From Terriglobia bacterium (lineage in GTDB: Bacteria; Acidobacteriota; Terriglobia; Acidiferrales; UBA7541), in contig JAIQGC010000027.1 of NCBI GenBank assembly GCA_020072805.1, positions 22,011-86,010 of the forward strand: a stretch of DNA of 64,000 nt, given 5' to 3'. Shown here piece by piece: positions 52,240 through 60,674 of this stretch. Positions within the stretch are counted from its first letter, which is position 1; the number at the start of each line of letters is the position of its first letter. A model generated the notes under the pieces. It saw nothing but the letters and a program-made list of their open reading frames with translations, made no database searches and was not told where the DNA came from. Made by a program: the position numbers and the translations under genes.

Positions 52240-54081
52240 ATGACGTTTTTTAATAGGTCTGTTCGGCGGCGGAGCACACGCGCGCTCGTGCTGGCGGGAT
52301 TGGCGTTCGCGGCGGCCGCATTTTTTCTGTCTGCAGCGGCGCGAGCGCAGAAGGCCGTTCCCGCGCCGGCAGACAAGATCTATTCGCGCTCTGGACACCG
52401 CTGGTTCGAGGATTTAGAGGCGAGCAGTAGCATATCGAGCGATGGGAAATGGGCGATTCTGCCGGATGCGGACGGCACGGACCTGATCTCCCTGGTCACG
52501 ATGAAAGCGGATGCGGCGCGGCTGAAGGGTCCGCTGGACACCGTGGCTCAGGCCTATTTTTGCGGCAAGGACCTGCTGCGGCAGGGCAAGCATGGCGATA
52601 AAGGCGAGGGTTGGTACGCCATGATCGAAGAGAAGGGGCTCGACCGGGTGCAGTTCAAGCCGGACGCCATTCCCTTCTGCTCGGTCGACGGGAATACCTC
52701 CGGCTATTTCCGCGTGGGCGTCCCGGATATCGGCATTTACGTGGGCAGCTGGAAGGAACGCCGGCACATCAACATGCGCGGAGTGGTTACCGGCGCGGTG
52801 TTTTCTCCGGATGCGGACGAGGCCTATGTGATGGTGCGGCAGGCGAACGGAGCCTCGTCGCTGGTGAAGGTTCTGGTGGATTCAGGACGCATGACGCCAA
52901 TCGTGCAGGATCTGGACGCCGACCCGCGCATGAGCCCGTTGAGCATTTCCCCGGACGGCCGGCGGCTGGTTCTTTCGCTCGCGGGGGAGAAGGCGCCCGA
53001 CGCGGCTTTGCGGCAGAAGCCGGAGGCAGGGCGCTGGCTGAATCTTTATTCGTTTGATCTTGCGAGCAAGCGGTTCAGGAGGATTTTTGAATCTGCCGTG
53101 GATAAGACCGCGCCGGTGGAGGCCGCTGGTTACCTCTATTGGGCGCAAACTACCGCGCGCGAATCGGTAGTGGCGCTTCCCTCAGCGGGGGGAGCGGCGC
53201 ACGAGGTGGTCGGCGGAGCGCAGGTTCCCTCCTGGAGCCGCGACGGGCAGAACATCGGCTATATTTTCGGGAACTGGCGCCGCGTGGATTGGGCGCTCAA
53301 TCTGGATGGCGGGGCCGTTGCGGTGAATTCCGATGCCCACGCCACGGCACCCCCGACCGTGCTGATCGCCGGGAATCATGAGGATTTCGAGCCGGAATGG
53401 TCGCCCGACGGCAAATGGATTGCCTTTCATTCGCACCGCGCGGCCGCTCCGGTGGCCTACTATGACGCCCCCGGATCGTCCGACGACATCTGGATCAAGA
53501 AGGCGGCCGACCCGGTGGCTGCCGAAATTCGTCTAACCAACTTCGGCTGGGAGGCGGGACCTCCCAGTTGGTCGCCCGACGGGCGGCGGCTGGTCTTCAG
53601 CTCGTGGGAGAAGGGCGGCAAGGCGGGAGTGGCGTTCTTGTGGATTGTTACGGTGAGTCCGGAAACGGGGGCATCGCTGGGCAGCGCGAAGCTGGCTCTC
53701 CCCGCGCAAATTGTGAATCCGCAATGGGCGGTGTGGTCGCCGAAGAATAATGATGAGATCGCGGTTGCCGATGAGTCCGCGCCGGGCGAGCGGGTGATTT
53801 GGATCATCAGTCCCGATGGCAAGCAGGCGCAGCCGCTGGTGAAGTACAAGAGCGACACCTATGGCGGGCTGGACTGGACGCCGGACGGGCAGAGCATCAT
53901 CTATAGCGCGCTGCAGGACGGGCGCATGCAGCTCTTCGCCATGCCGCGTGCGGGTGGAAAACCCGTGAAGATCAGCAACGACACGGCGAATCTGCTGCAC
54001 CCGCGGGTTTCCCCGGATGGGCGGTGGATTGCGGCCACGCGCCTGGAAATCACGCAAGAGATCTGGAAAAAGAAGCTGTAG
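52240..54081 (+). CDS. Secreted TolB-like beta-propeller (PD40/WD40-type) protein
   Basis: About 613 residues. ATG 52240 follows AAGGAGAG and begins a signal peptide (LVLAGLAFAAAAFFLSAAARAQ); in-frame codons upstream to 52063 lie inside the dehydrogenase gene. The protein carries at least six PD40-type blades with WSPDGKWIAF, WSPDGRRLVFSS, WTPDGQSIIYSAL and VSPDGRWIAATRLE turns. The last blade ends at the C-terminus with no further catalytic domain, so it is not an S9 peptidase. TolB-like propellers bind partners at the outer membrane; the partner is unknown. Confidence 0.8.
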   Translation: MTFFNRSVRRRSTRALVLAGLAFAAAAFFLSAAARAQKAVPAPADKIYSRSGHRWFEDLEASSSISSDGKWAILPDADGTDLISLVTMKADAARLKGPLDTVAQAYFCGKDLLRQGKHGDKGEGWYAMIEEKGLDRVQFKPDAIPFCSVDGNTSGYFRVGVPDIGIYVGSWKERRHINMRGVVTGAVFSPDADEAYVMVRQANGASSLVKVLVDSGRMTPIVQDLDADPRMSPLSISPDGRRLVLSLAGEKAPDAALRQKPEAGRWLNLYSFDLASKRFRRIFESAVDKTAPVEAAGYLYWAQTTARESVVALPSAGGAAHEVVGGAQVPSWSRDGQNIGYIFGNWRRVDWALNLDGGAVAVNSDAHATAPPTVLIAGNHEDFEPEWSPDGKWIAFHSHRAAAPVAYYDAPGSSDDIWIKKAADPVAAEIRLTNFGWEAGPPSWSPDGRRLVFSSWEKGGKAGVAFLWIVTVSPETGASLGSAKLALPAQIVNPQWAVWSPKNNDEIAVADESAPGERVIWIISPDGKQAQPLVKYKSDTYGGLDWTPDGQSIIYSALQDGRMQLFAMPRAGGKPVKISNDTANLLHPRVSPDGRWIAATRLEITQEIWKKKL

Positions 54082-54164
54082 AGGGGCCCTCGGCAGGGAG
54101 AAAAGCCCCCCGGGAGGGCCGGGGGAGGGGGTACCCAATAGCAAATAAAAAGCGAAAATAGTGT

Positions 54165-54193
54165 TTGCCTTTTGTTCGCCATCGTGTTAATTT
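54165..54193 (+). promoter_or_regulatory. Possible promoter ahead of the small ORF and recA
   Basis: TTGCCT (54165-54170), 17 bp, TAATTT (54188-54193). It is the only promoter-like pair between the propeller gene and recA. I could not recognise a LexA box with confidence nearby. Confidence 0.35.
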
Positions 54194-54219
54194 CACCGCG
54201 TTGTTAAGGCAGGTGCCCG

Positions 54220-54423
54220 ATGCGCGGTCTACTGAATACCCGGCTTGGCTGTCCCGATCACGAGCGGCTCGAGGAAGAACTCCTGGAAACCCGCACCCGT
54301 GGCCAGAACCTCTCCCGTCTGCGGCGGCTTACGCCGCCCGAGCGGGCGGTGCTGGAGCAGCGGGAGCGAGCGGCGCTGACCCGGCTCAGAGACCACGAAG
54401 CGGAGCACTGCTGCCGGAGATAG
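54220..54423 (+). CDS. Small arginine/glutamate-rich ORF upstream of recA
   Basis: A 67-residue frame with alternating acidic and basic helix-forming residues (RLEEELLETRTRGQNLSR, RAVLEQRERAALTRLRDHE) ending in HCCRR. It has the composition of a short coiled coil. It follows a promoter-like pair at 54165, but no strong Shine-Dalgarno precedes the ATG. It may be a small regulator or merely an open frame in the recA leader. I do not recognise it. About 260 bp with no clear signals separate it from recA. Confidence 0.4.
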   Translation: MRGLLNTRLGCPDHERLEEELLETRTRGQNLSRLRRLTPPERAVLEQRERAALTRLRDHEAEHCCRR

Positions 54424-54684
54424 TTGTTCTCCATGCTTTGGCAGCAGAAGAATTCACGGAGTAAAAGTAGAGATTTACCCGGTTCCAAGGGCGGAAAGGG
54501 GATGGCGCAATGCGGATTCAGATGCTACTCTGCACGCCTAGCAACGTCCCCGGCAGGGTGGCTGCTTCGCAGTCACTCCTAATCAAGGCTCGGCGCATTC
54601 CCGGCGCCGGACCGAGGCCCGCGGCCCCAGAGAAACGGGCGGCTCAAAGGACAAGTTTCCTAATTTCCTCTTCCGAGGTGTGAA

Positions 54685-55848
54685 ATGACAGACGAGAAAT
54701 CGAAATTGCTGGAAGCGGCCATCTCGCAGATCGAAAAGTCGTACGGCAAAGGCTCGATCATGCGCTTGGGCAGCCGCGATGTGCTGGTGCCCGTCAGTGT
54801 AATTCCGACGGGTTGCCTGTCGCTGGACGCCGCATTGGGCGTGGGCGGCTTCCCGCGCGGACGGGTGATCGAGGTGTACGGACCGGAATCGGGCGGTAAG
54901 ACGACGATGACGCTGCACGTCATCGCCGAAGCGCAGAGGCTGGGCGGGCAGGCGGCGTTCATCGACGCGGAGCACGCGCTGGACCCGGTGTACGCGCGCA
55001 AGCTGGGCGTGGACGTGGACAACCTGCTGGTGTCGCAGCCGGACAATGGCGAGCAGGCGCTGGAAATCGCGGAAACGCTGATCCGTTCGGGCGGCGTGGA
55101 CGTGGTGGTGGTGGACTCGGTGGCGGCGCTGGTGCCCAAGGCTGAACTCGAAGGAGAGATGGGCGATCCGCAGATGGGATTGCAGGCGCGGCTGATGTCC
55201 CAGGCGCTGCGCAAGCTCACGGCCATCGTCTCGAAGTCGAAGACCTGCCTGATCTTCATCAACCAGATCCGCGAGAAGATCGGAGTGATGTTCGGCAATC
55301 CGGAGACGACCACGGGCGGGCGGGCGCTGAAGTTCTACGCCTCGATCCGCCTGGATATTCGCCGGGTGCAGGCCATCAAGGAAGGGGACAAGGTGGTCGG
55401 TTCGCGCACGCGCGGAAAAGTGGTCAAGAACAAGGTGGCCGCGCCGTTCCGCGAAGCCGAATTCGATATTCTTTACGGCGAAGGGATTTCCCGCGAAGGC
55501 GACCTGATTGACCTGGGCGTGGACAAGGGGCTGATCGAGAAGTCCGGCACCTGGTTCAGCTTCAACGGCGAACGCATGGGCCAGGGCCGCGAGAACGCCC
55601 GCGTCTTCCTCAAGGAAAATACGGACATCCGCCAGAAGCTGGAAGCGGCCTTGCGCAAGAAGATGGAGATTCCCGGTCCGGGAGTGGGCAGCCCGGCGGG
55701 GGCCGCATCTTCAGCAACCACTTCGGCAGCCACTTCCGCAACACCGGCCGCAGGACCCAACGGGGCCACACCCGCAGCGGCGCTCCACGACAAGAGCTTG
55801 AGCGCAGCGGCGGCGGCAGCCAAGGGCAAGCCGGCGACGGCGCGGTAA
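54685..55848 (+). CDS. recA: Recombinase A
   Basis: The 387-residue bacterial recombinase that forms filaments on single-stranded DNA, drives strand exchange and triggers LexA autocleavage. Walker A is GPESGGKTT (66-74), Walker [16 protein letters not shown], loop L1 around [20 protein letters not shown], and L2 around [17 protein letters not shown]. The core ends near residue 340; the remaining 45 residues are Ala/Thr/Pro-rich ([16 protein letters not shown]) instead of the usual short acidic tail. GAGGTGTGAA precedes ATG 54685. A long hairpin follows at 55881. Confidence 0.97.
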   Translation: MTDEKSKLLEAAISQIEKSYGKGSIMRLGSRDVLVPVSVIPTGCLSLDAALGVGGFPRGRVIEVYGPESGGKTTMTLHVIAEAQRLGGQAAFIDAEHALDPVYARKLGVDVDNLLVSQPDNGEQALEIAETLIRSGGVDVVVVDSVAALVPKAELEGEMGDPQMGLQARLMSQALRKLTAIVSKSKTCLIFINQIREKIGVMFGNPETTTGGRALKFYASIRLDIRRVQAIKEGDKVVGSRTRGKVVKNKVAAPFREAEFDILYGEGISREGDLIDLGVDKGLIEKSGTWFSFNGERMGQGRENARVFLKENTDIRQKLEAALRKKMEIPGPGVGSPAGAASSATTSAATSATPAAGPNGATPAAALHDKSLSAAAAAAKGKPATAR

Positions 55849-55880
55849 GAGTCAAAGCGCTCCGCAGCGCCTGAAGCGAT

Positions 55881-55935
55881 GGGGTTGAAGCGGCCGAAAG
55901 ATTCCTGCGGGATCTTTTGAGGCCGTTTCAACCCC
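55881..55935. repeat. 55-nt near-perfect hairpin downstream of recA
   Basis: GGGGTTGAAGCGGCC (55881-55895) pairs with GGCCGTTTCAACCCC (55921-55935), one G-T wobble; inside it AAAGATTCC pairs with GGGATCTTT around a TGC loop. It therefore folds along its whole length. No T-run follows directly (a run of seven T occurs about 14 bp later), so it may be a REP/MITE-like element acting secondarily as a terminator. The rest of 55849-56191 holds no other signal that I can support. Confidence 0.65.
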
Positions 55936-56191
55936 GATTGCTTTCCGGGCGCTTTTTTTCGGTCTTCCCGCCTGTCCTTGCGGCCAAGTAGACTTCTCGG
56001 CACATTCCCGCGGGGAATTCGCACCGCGCTATTGCCAACCCCCGCCCGCTTCCCTACAATTCAGTCTGCTTCATGGGGGCGCCGGTCTGTTGTCCGGTGC
56101 GGGACCGCTGCGCGGTCCGAACAAATCATGGCAGAGCCCTTCGGGGCCAATCGAGATGGGGAAGCGGGCCGCCGGGCGGCCGCGTGGAACT

Positions 56192-57313
56192 ATGAAAGGC
56201 ACGGTCCTATTCATGCGCAGTCTGACGGCTATCGTACTGGTGTTGTGCCTATGGACCGGGCCGCTGGCGGCAGCTCCCGCTCCGGCGGGGGCCAAGGCGC
56301 CGACGCGGCGGGCTTCCGGCAGTCACCGGGCGAAGAGCCGCTTCCGCGGAGTTCCGACGTTCGCCGATTCCACCAGCGAGGATGTTACCGAGTTCGATGA
56401 TCCGGTGATTCGGCAGGCGGCGGTTGAGGCGCTGGGGCGGTACAACGGGACGGTGGTGGCGGTGGACCCCAACACGGGGCGGATTCTGGCGGTGGTGAAC
56501 CAGAAGCTGGCGTTTTCCAACGGAACGATACCGTGCTCGACGATCAAGCCCACGATTGCGGTGGCGGCGCTCGAGGAAAATATTATTTCGCAGGACACCA
56601 TGCTGAAGGTGAGCCGGCGCAAGTACATGAACCTGACCGAAGCGATGGCCCATTCCAACAACGAATTTTTCGAGGAGCTGGGGCGGCGCATGGGATTCGC
56701 CACGGTTTCGCGCTACGCGCGGCTGCTGGGGCTGGGGGAACTGGCCGGGTATCAGCTGCCCGAAGAGCAGCCCGGACTTTTGCCCTCGGCGGCTCCGGCG
56801 CGCGGCGGAGTGGCGCGCATGTCCAGCTACGGCGAAGGAATCCAGATGACCGCGCTGCAACTGGCCTCGCTGGCCTCGGCGGTGGCCAATGGCGGCACGC
56901 TTTATTATTTGCAGTATCCGCGAACGCCTGAGCAGCGCACTGCGTTCGAGCCGCGGGTCAAGCGCCAGCTGGATATCGCGGCTTTGCTGCCGCCCGTCCG
57001 GGAAGGAATGCTGGCGGCGGTGCTCTACGGCACGGGCAAGTCCAGCTTCGACAAGGACGGCGGGGAAACGGCCCTGGGAAAGACGGGCACGTGCTCGGAC
57101 AAGAGTTCGCGGGTGGGCTGGTTCGTCACCTATGCGGATGAGGCGCATCCCAAAATCGCGCTGGTGGTGATGCTGCGCGGGAGCAGCCATGTGGTCATGG
57201 GGCCGACGGCGGCCGTGGTCGCCGGGCGCATCTACCGCAAACTGCGCGAGCAGAATTATTTCGCGGATCTTCCGCGGCGTTCCGAGTGGGTTCCCGCCAC
57301 TTCGGGAATGTAA
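56192..57313 (+). CDS. Penicillin-binding protein, transpeptidase domain
   Basis: About 373 residues. A signal peptide or N-terminal anchor (RSLTAIVLVLCLWTGPLAA) is followed by a basic linker and one transpeptidase domain. Active-site motifs are complete: SxxK at STIK (Ser116), SxN at SNN (155-157) and KTG at KTGT (297-300). GRYNGTVVAVDPNTGRILAVV is the usual lead-in. It should cross-link peptidoglycan and be inhibited by beta-lactams. Compared with class B PBPs it lacks the N-terminal dimerisation domain, so it is a compact or divergent member. ATG 56192 was chosen for the signal peptide; the frame is open further upstream without similarity. Confidence 0.82.
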   Translation: MKGTVLFMRSLTAIVLVLCLWTGPLAAAPAPAGAKAPTRRASGSHRAKSRFRGVPTFADSTSEDVTEFDDPVIRQAAVEALGRYNGTVVAVDPNTGRILAVVNQKLAFSNGTIPCSTIKPTIAVAALEENIISQDTMLKVSRRKYMNLTEAMAHSNNEFFEELGRRMGFATVSRYARLLGLGELAGYQLPEEQPGLLPSAAPARGGVARMSSYGEGIQMTALQLASLASAVANGGTLYYLQYPRTPEQRTAFEPRVKRQLDIAALLPPVREGMLAAVLYGTGKSSFDKDGGETALGKTGTCSDKSSRVGWFVTYADEAHPKIALVVMLRGSSHVVMGPTAAVVAGRIYRKLREQNYFADLPRRSEWVPATSGM

Positions 57314-57460
57314 CCGCCTCGCGGGTTCCTTGCCCGGGAGACTCTCCGCAGCCTTGCGGGGAACACTGTTGGACCGTTGTTTCCACTTGAGACAAAAGGA
57401 AGTTGCGGCGTAAGCTGTATCCGCTTATCCGCAAGGAGTCTTACGCCGGCGCGCGGAGCG

Positions 57461-58783
57461 GTGAGTTTGGACTGTGGGGGTAATTTGGGGATCACCTGGA
57501 ATCAGCGCTTTAAATCTGCGCTGCTGGCAGTGCTGGCGGCGGGAGCAGCCACGCTGGGATACGCCGTTCACGCTCGGAGCGCGGCGGCGCGCGCCTATCA
57601 GCAGGAAGTGGCGCTGGCCCGCGAAGAGGGCGCGTGGATCCGGTTGCAGCCGGTGCTGCGCACGGTGAAGCGCTTGCCGTACGGGGAAAATTTCGCTTCC
57701 GCCCTGGAAGAATTCGGTTTGAGCGGGGAGGAGGCCGCCGCCGCTTCCGCCGCGGCGCAGCAGGCCTTTGATTTGCGGCAGTTGCGCGCGGGCAATTTCC
57801 TCACCGTGGGGCGCTCCGGCGAGGGCCGCCTGCGGGCCATCGAATACAGGATCGATCCCGAGAGACTGCTGCGCATCGTGCCGGGCGGGGAACGCTACAC
57901 CGCCGAGGTGCGCACGATCGAATCGCGCACGGAAATGACCGCGGTCAGCGGAACGCTGGAGGATTCGCTGTTCAACGCGGTGGAACAAGCGGGGGAAACC
58001 GCGGAGCTGGCCATGCGCATGGCGGAAATCTTCGGTTACGACCTGGATTTTTACACGGATCCGCGGCGCGGTGACACCTTCCGCGTGGTGATGGAAAAGA
58101 AAAAATACACGGACGGCTCGGCCGCGGGCTACGGAAGAATCCTTGCCGCGGAGTACGTCAACGGCGGGCGCACCTACCGCGCCGTGCTGTTTCACGATTC
58201 CAGCGGCCGCCCGGCTTATTACGGAGCCGACGGCGCTTCGCTGCAGAAGATCTTCCTGCGCTCGCCGCTGAAGTTTGGGGCGCGGATTACTTCTCATTTC
58301 AGCAACGACCGTCTGCATCCAATTCTGAAGACGCATCACCAGCACCTGGGCATCGATTACGGAGCCCCGGTGGGCACGCCGGTGCAGGCCATTGGGAGCG
58401 GGCGCGTGCTGGTTGCCGGGCAGAAGCCGGGAGAAGGGAACTACGTGCATTTGCGGCACTCCGGCGGCTACGAAACGAAGTATTTGCACCTCTCCAAGAT
58501 GTTCGTGCATGCCGGCGAGCAGGTGGAGATCGGCAAGACCATCGGCCTGGTGGGGAGCACCGGGCTGTCCACCGGGCCGCATCTCGATTTCCGTTTTTTG
58601 CAGCGCGGGCAGTACAGGAATTTCGAGCATCTGGGCCTGCCTCCAGCAGACCCTGTCAGCAAGGAGAATTGGGCGGAATTTCAGACGGTACGCGAGAAAT
58701 GGCTGCCCATGCTGGAGCATCCCGAGATGCTGAGGGCAGGTCGCGCACCCGTGGCCGGAGTTCCCGGGACCGGGGGGCAGTAG
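57461..58783 (+). CDS. M23-family peptidoglycan endopeptidase (HxD variant)
   Basis: About 440 residues with one N-terminal membrane segment (ALLAVLAAGAATLGYAV). An N-terminal LysM/Csd3-like inhibitory region precedes the LytM domain (about 300-410): THHQHLGIDYGAPVGTPV (His and Asp zinc ligands), YLHLSKMF (catalytic His) and STGPHLDFRF. In most M23 enzymes the last motif is HxH; here the second His is Asp, a variant that could still bind zinc but alters the site. It would cleave peptide cross-links in the periplasm. The start is uncertain; GTG 57461 and TTG 57485 are both plausible, and the frame is open to 57377. The PBP upstream is a likely functional partner. Confidence 0.8.
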   Translation: MSLDCGGNLGITWNQRFKSALLAVLAAGAATLGYAVHARSAAARAYQQEVALAREEGAWIRLQPVLRTVKRLPYGENFASALEEFGLSGEEAAAASAAAQQAFDLRQLRAGNFLTVGRSGEGRLRAIEYRIDPERLLRIVPGGERYTAEVRTIESRTEMTAVSGTLEDSLFNAVEQAGETAELAMRMAEIFGYDLDFYTDPRRGDTFRVVMEKKKYTDGSAAGYGRILAAEYVNGGRTYRAVLFHDSSGRPAYYGADGASLQKIFLRSPLKFGARITSHFSNDRLHPILKTHHQHLGIDYGAPVGTPVQAIGSGRVLVAGQKPGEGNYVHLRHSGGYETKYLHLSKMFVHAGEQVEIGKTIGLVGSTGLSTGPHLDFRFLQRGQYRNFEHLGLPPADPVSKENWAEFQTVREKWLPMLEHPEMLRAGRAPVAGVPGTGGQ

Positions 58784-58876
58784 GCGTTCGCCGCCTGCGC
58801 AGGAGCCCGACGGCTTGCATTTGCGCGACGCCGGCTGTACAAGTGTGTCGCTGTCGTTGATTTCCGGGAGGATTCC

Positions 58877-60202
58877 ATGCTCAGTTCGCGTCTGGTTTCT
58901 CTTGCTGCTCTGTTTTTGCTGATTGCCGGCCGGGCGCCCGCGCAGGCGGTTGCGCTGTCGGGCGGGCCGCTCACGGTCATTCGCGCCGGCGTATTGATTG
59001 ACGGGGCGAGCGACGCGCCGCGCAAGGATCAACTCCTCTTCATCCGCGCCGGGCGCATTGAGAAGATTATCGCCGCCGCGGGCGCGGCCATTCCGCGCGA
59101 CGCCAAAGTGATTGACCTTTCCGCGGCCACCGTTCTTCCCGGGCTGATTGATTCGCACACGCATATTTTTCTGTGGGGGGAAGATCCGTCCAAGGGCGGC
59201 TATGACGCCAATATCCTGAGGTATGGCGTGGCCCTGCGAGCGGCGCGGGCCACGGTGGCCGTGCGGCGGGCGCTGGAGCAGGGTTTTACAGCGCTGCGCG
59301 ACGTGGAGACCGAAGGCGCGGGCTATGGCGACGTGGGCATCAAACAGGCCATTGAAGAAGGCACGATTCCCGGTCCCCGGCTGTTTGTTTCCACGCGGGC
59401 GATTTCCACCACCGGCGGCTACAACCTCGAGGGCTACGCGCCCGAACTGGTCATGCCCAAGGGCGTGCAGATCGTGGACGGGCCCGTGGAAGCGCGCAAG
59501 GCGGCGCGCGAGCAACTGGAACATGGCGCGGACTGGATCAAGGTGTACATGACCCACCGCTCGTGGGTGGACAGGCAGGGCAATCTGGTTTCGCAGCCCA
59601 CGCTGACGGTGGAAGAGGTGCAGGCCATCGTGGACGAAACGCACGGGTGGGGGCGCAAAGTGGCTTGCCACGCGTATAACGGCATCGGGCTGCAGCGCGC
59701 GCTCGATGGGGGATGCGATTCGATCGAGCACGGGCTGGAAATCAGCGACGCGCAAATCGCGCAGATGGTCCGCCAGGGAACCTGGTATTGCCCGACGCTG
59801 GCGCCTTACTACAATGACTGGGCGCCCGCGGATACGCCGGAAGGGAAGCGCGACCGGGCGCGCGTGGCGGTGCATGACGTTTCCTTCGTGAAGGCGCTGC
59901 GCGCGGGCGTGCGCATCGTCTATGGCACGGACATGGGAGGAATTCCGTGGGACCAGCCGCTGGCGCAGGAATTTCCGCGCATGACCAAGCTGGGGATGTC
60001 TCCGATGGATGCGATCAAGTCCGCTACATCGCGCGCGGCGGAAATGCTGGGAGAAAAGGGGGAGCGGGGCGTGCTGGCGCCGGGAGCCCGCGCGGACGTC
60101 ATCGCTGTGGCGGGCGATCCGCTGAAGGACTTGAATGAACTGTCCAAGGTGCGCTTCGTCATGAAGAATGGCGAGATTTTCAAGAGCGAGCAGGCCCAGT
60201 AA
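58877..60202 (+). CDS. Secreted metal-dependent amidohydrolase
   Basis: A 441-residue amidohydrolase-superfamily enzyme with a signal peptide (LVSLAALFLLIAGRAPAQA). Metal-site motifs are in order: LIDSHTHIFLWGED (HxH), WIKVYMTHRSW (a Lys in the bridging-ligand region), VACHAYNGIG (His), DSIEHGLEI (His) and VYGTDMGGIPWD (Asp). The C-terminal beta-domain (GVLAPGARADVIAVAGDP) is typical of imidazolonepropionase/prolidase-like members. It hydrolyses an amide or cyclic-amide bond; the substrate is unknown, perhaps dipeptides (Xaa-Pro or Xaa-Arg type). GGGAGGA precedes ATG 58877. A small DUF6526 gene follows 26 bp later. Confidence 0.9.
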   Translation: MLSSRLVSLAALFLLIAGRAPAQAVALSGGPLTVIRAGVLIDGASDAPRKDQLLFIRAGRIEKIIAAAGAAIPRDAKVIDLSAATVLPGLIDSHTHIFLWGEDPSKGGYDANILRYGVALRAARATVAVRRALEQGFTALRDVETEGAGYGDVGIKQAIEEGTIPGPRLFVSTRAISTTGGYNLEGYAPELVMPKGVQIVDGPVEARKAAREQLEHGADWIKVYMTHRSWVDRQGNLVSQPTLTVEEVQAIVDETHGWGRKVACHAYNGIGLQRALDGGCDSIEHGLEISDAQIAQMVRQGTWYCPTLAPYYNDWAPADTPEGKRDRARVAVHDVSFVKALRAGVRIVYGTDMGGIPWDQPLAQEFPRMTKLGMSPMDAIKSATSRAAEMLGEKGERGVLAPGARADVIAVAGDPLKDLNELSKVRFVMKNGEIFKSEQAQ

Positions 60203-60228
60203 GGAATTTAATTTGCGGAGGAAAGAGC

Positions 60229-60660
60229 ATGAGCGAGCAGAACTTCAAGAATCACGTGAAATTTGTGCCGGCCTTTCATTATTTTGCCATGCCGGTGCTG
60301 GTGTTTAATTTTTTCTGGATGGTGTCCCGGCTGCGGTACGGCATCACCCGCCATGGCGTGGCGGATGTTCTGGTAGCCGCGGCGATTGTCGTGCTGCTTT
60401 TCTGCGCGCGCCTGTTCGCGCTGAAGGCGCAGGACCGCGTCATCCGGCTGGAAGAGCGGCTGCGCTACGAGCGCTTGCTCCCGGCCGATCTCAAGGCGCG
60501 CAGCGGCGAGCTCACGGTGGACCAGATTGTGGCGCTGCGCTTTGCCGGGGATGACGAGCTGCCGGCGCTGGCGCGCAAGGTCCTGGACGAAAAAATCGGC
60601 GACCGCACGGCCATCAAGAAGCTCGTGCAGCACTGGAAGGCGGATCACCTGCGCGTCTGA
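60229..60660 (+). CDS. DUF6526-type small membrane protein
   Basis: A 143-residue protein with two hydrophobic segments (about 15-33, HYFAMPVLVFNFFWMV, and 46-64, VLVAAAIVVLLFCARLFAL) followed by a charged cytoplasmic-type tail (KAQDRVIRLEERLRYERLL). This matches the DUF6526 pattern, function unknown. GGAGGAA before ATG 60229 supports the start. It is 26 bp downstream of the amidohydrolase and probably cotranscribed. Confidence 0.8.
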   Translation: MSEQNFKNHVKFVPAFHYFAMPVLVFNFFWMVSRLRYGITRHGVADVLVAAAIVVLLFCARLFALKAQDRVIRLEERLRYERLLPADLKARSGELTVDQIVALRFAGDDELPALARKVLDEKIGDRTAIKKLVQHWKADHLRV

Positions 60661-60674
60661 GGCGCCCGGTTCGG

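Noticed and set aside
54160..54220. LexA box upstream of recA
   Set aside because: GTTC and GTTA half-sites are present, but spacing fits no established LexA consensus.
57425..59875. An 816-codon open frame on the minus strand
   Set aside because: It is antisense to the M23 peptidase and amidohydrolase, both with clear active sites.
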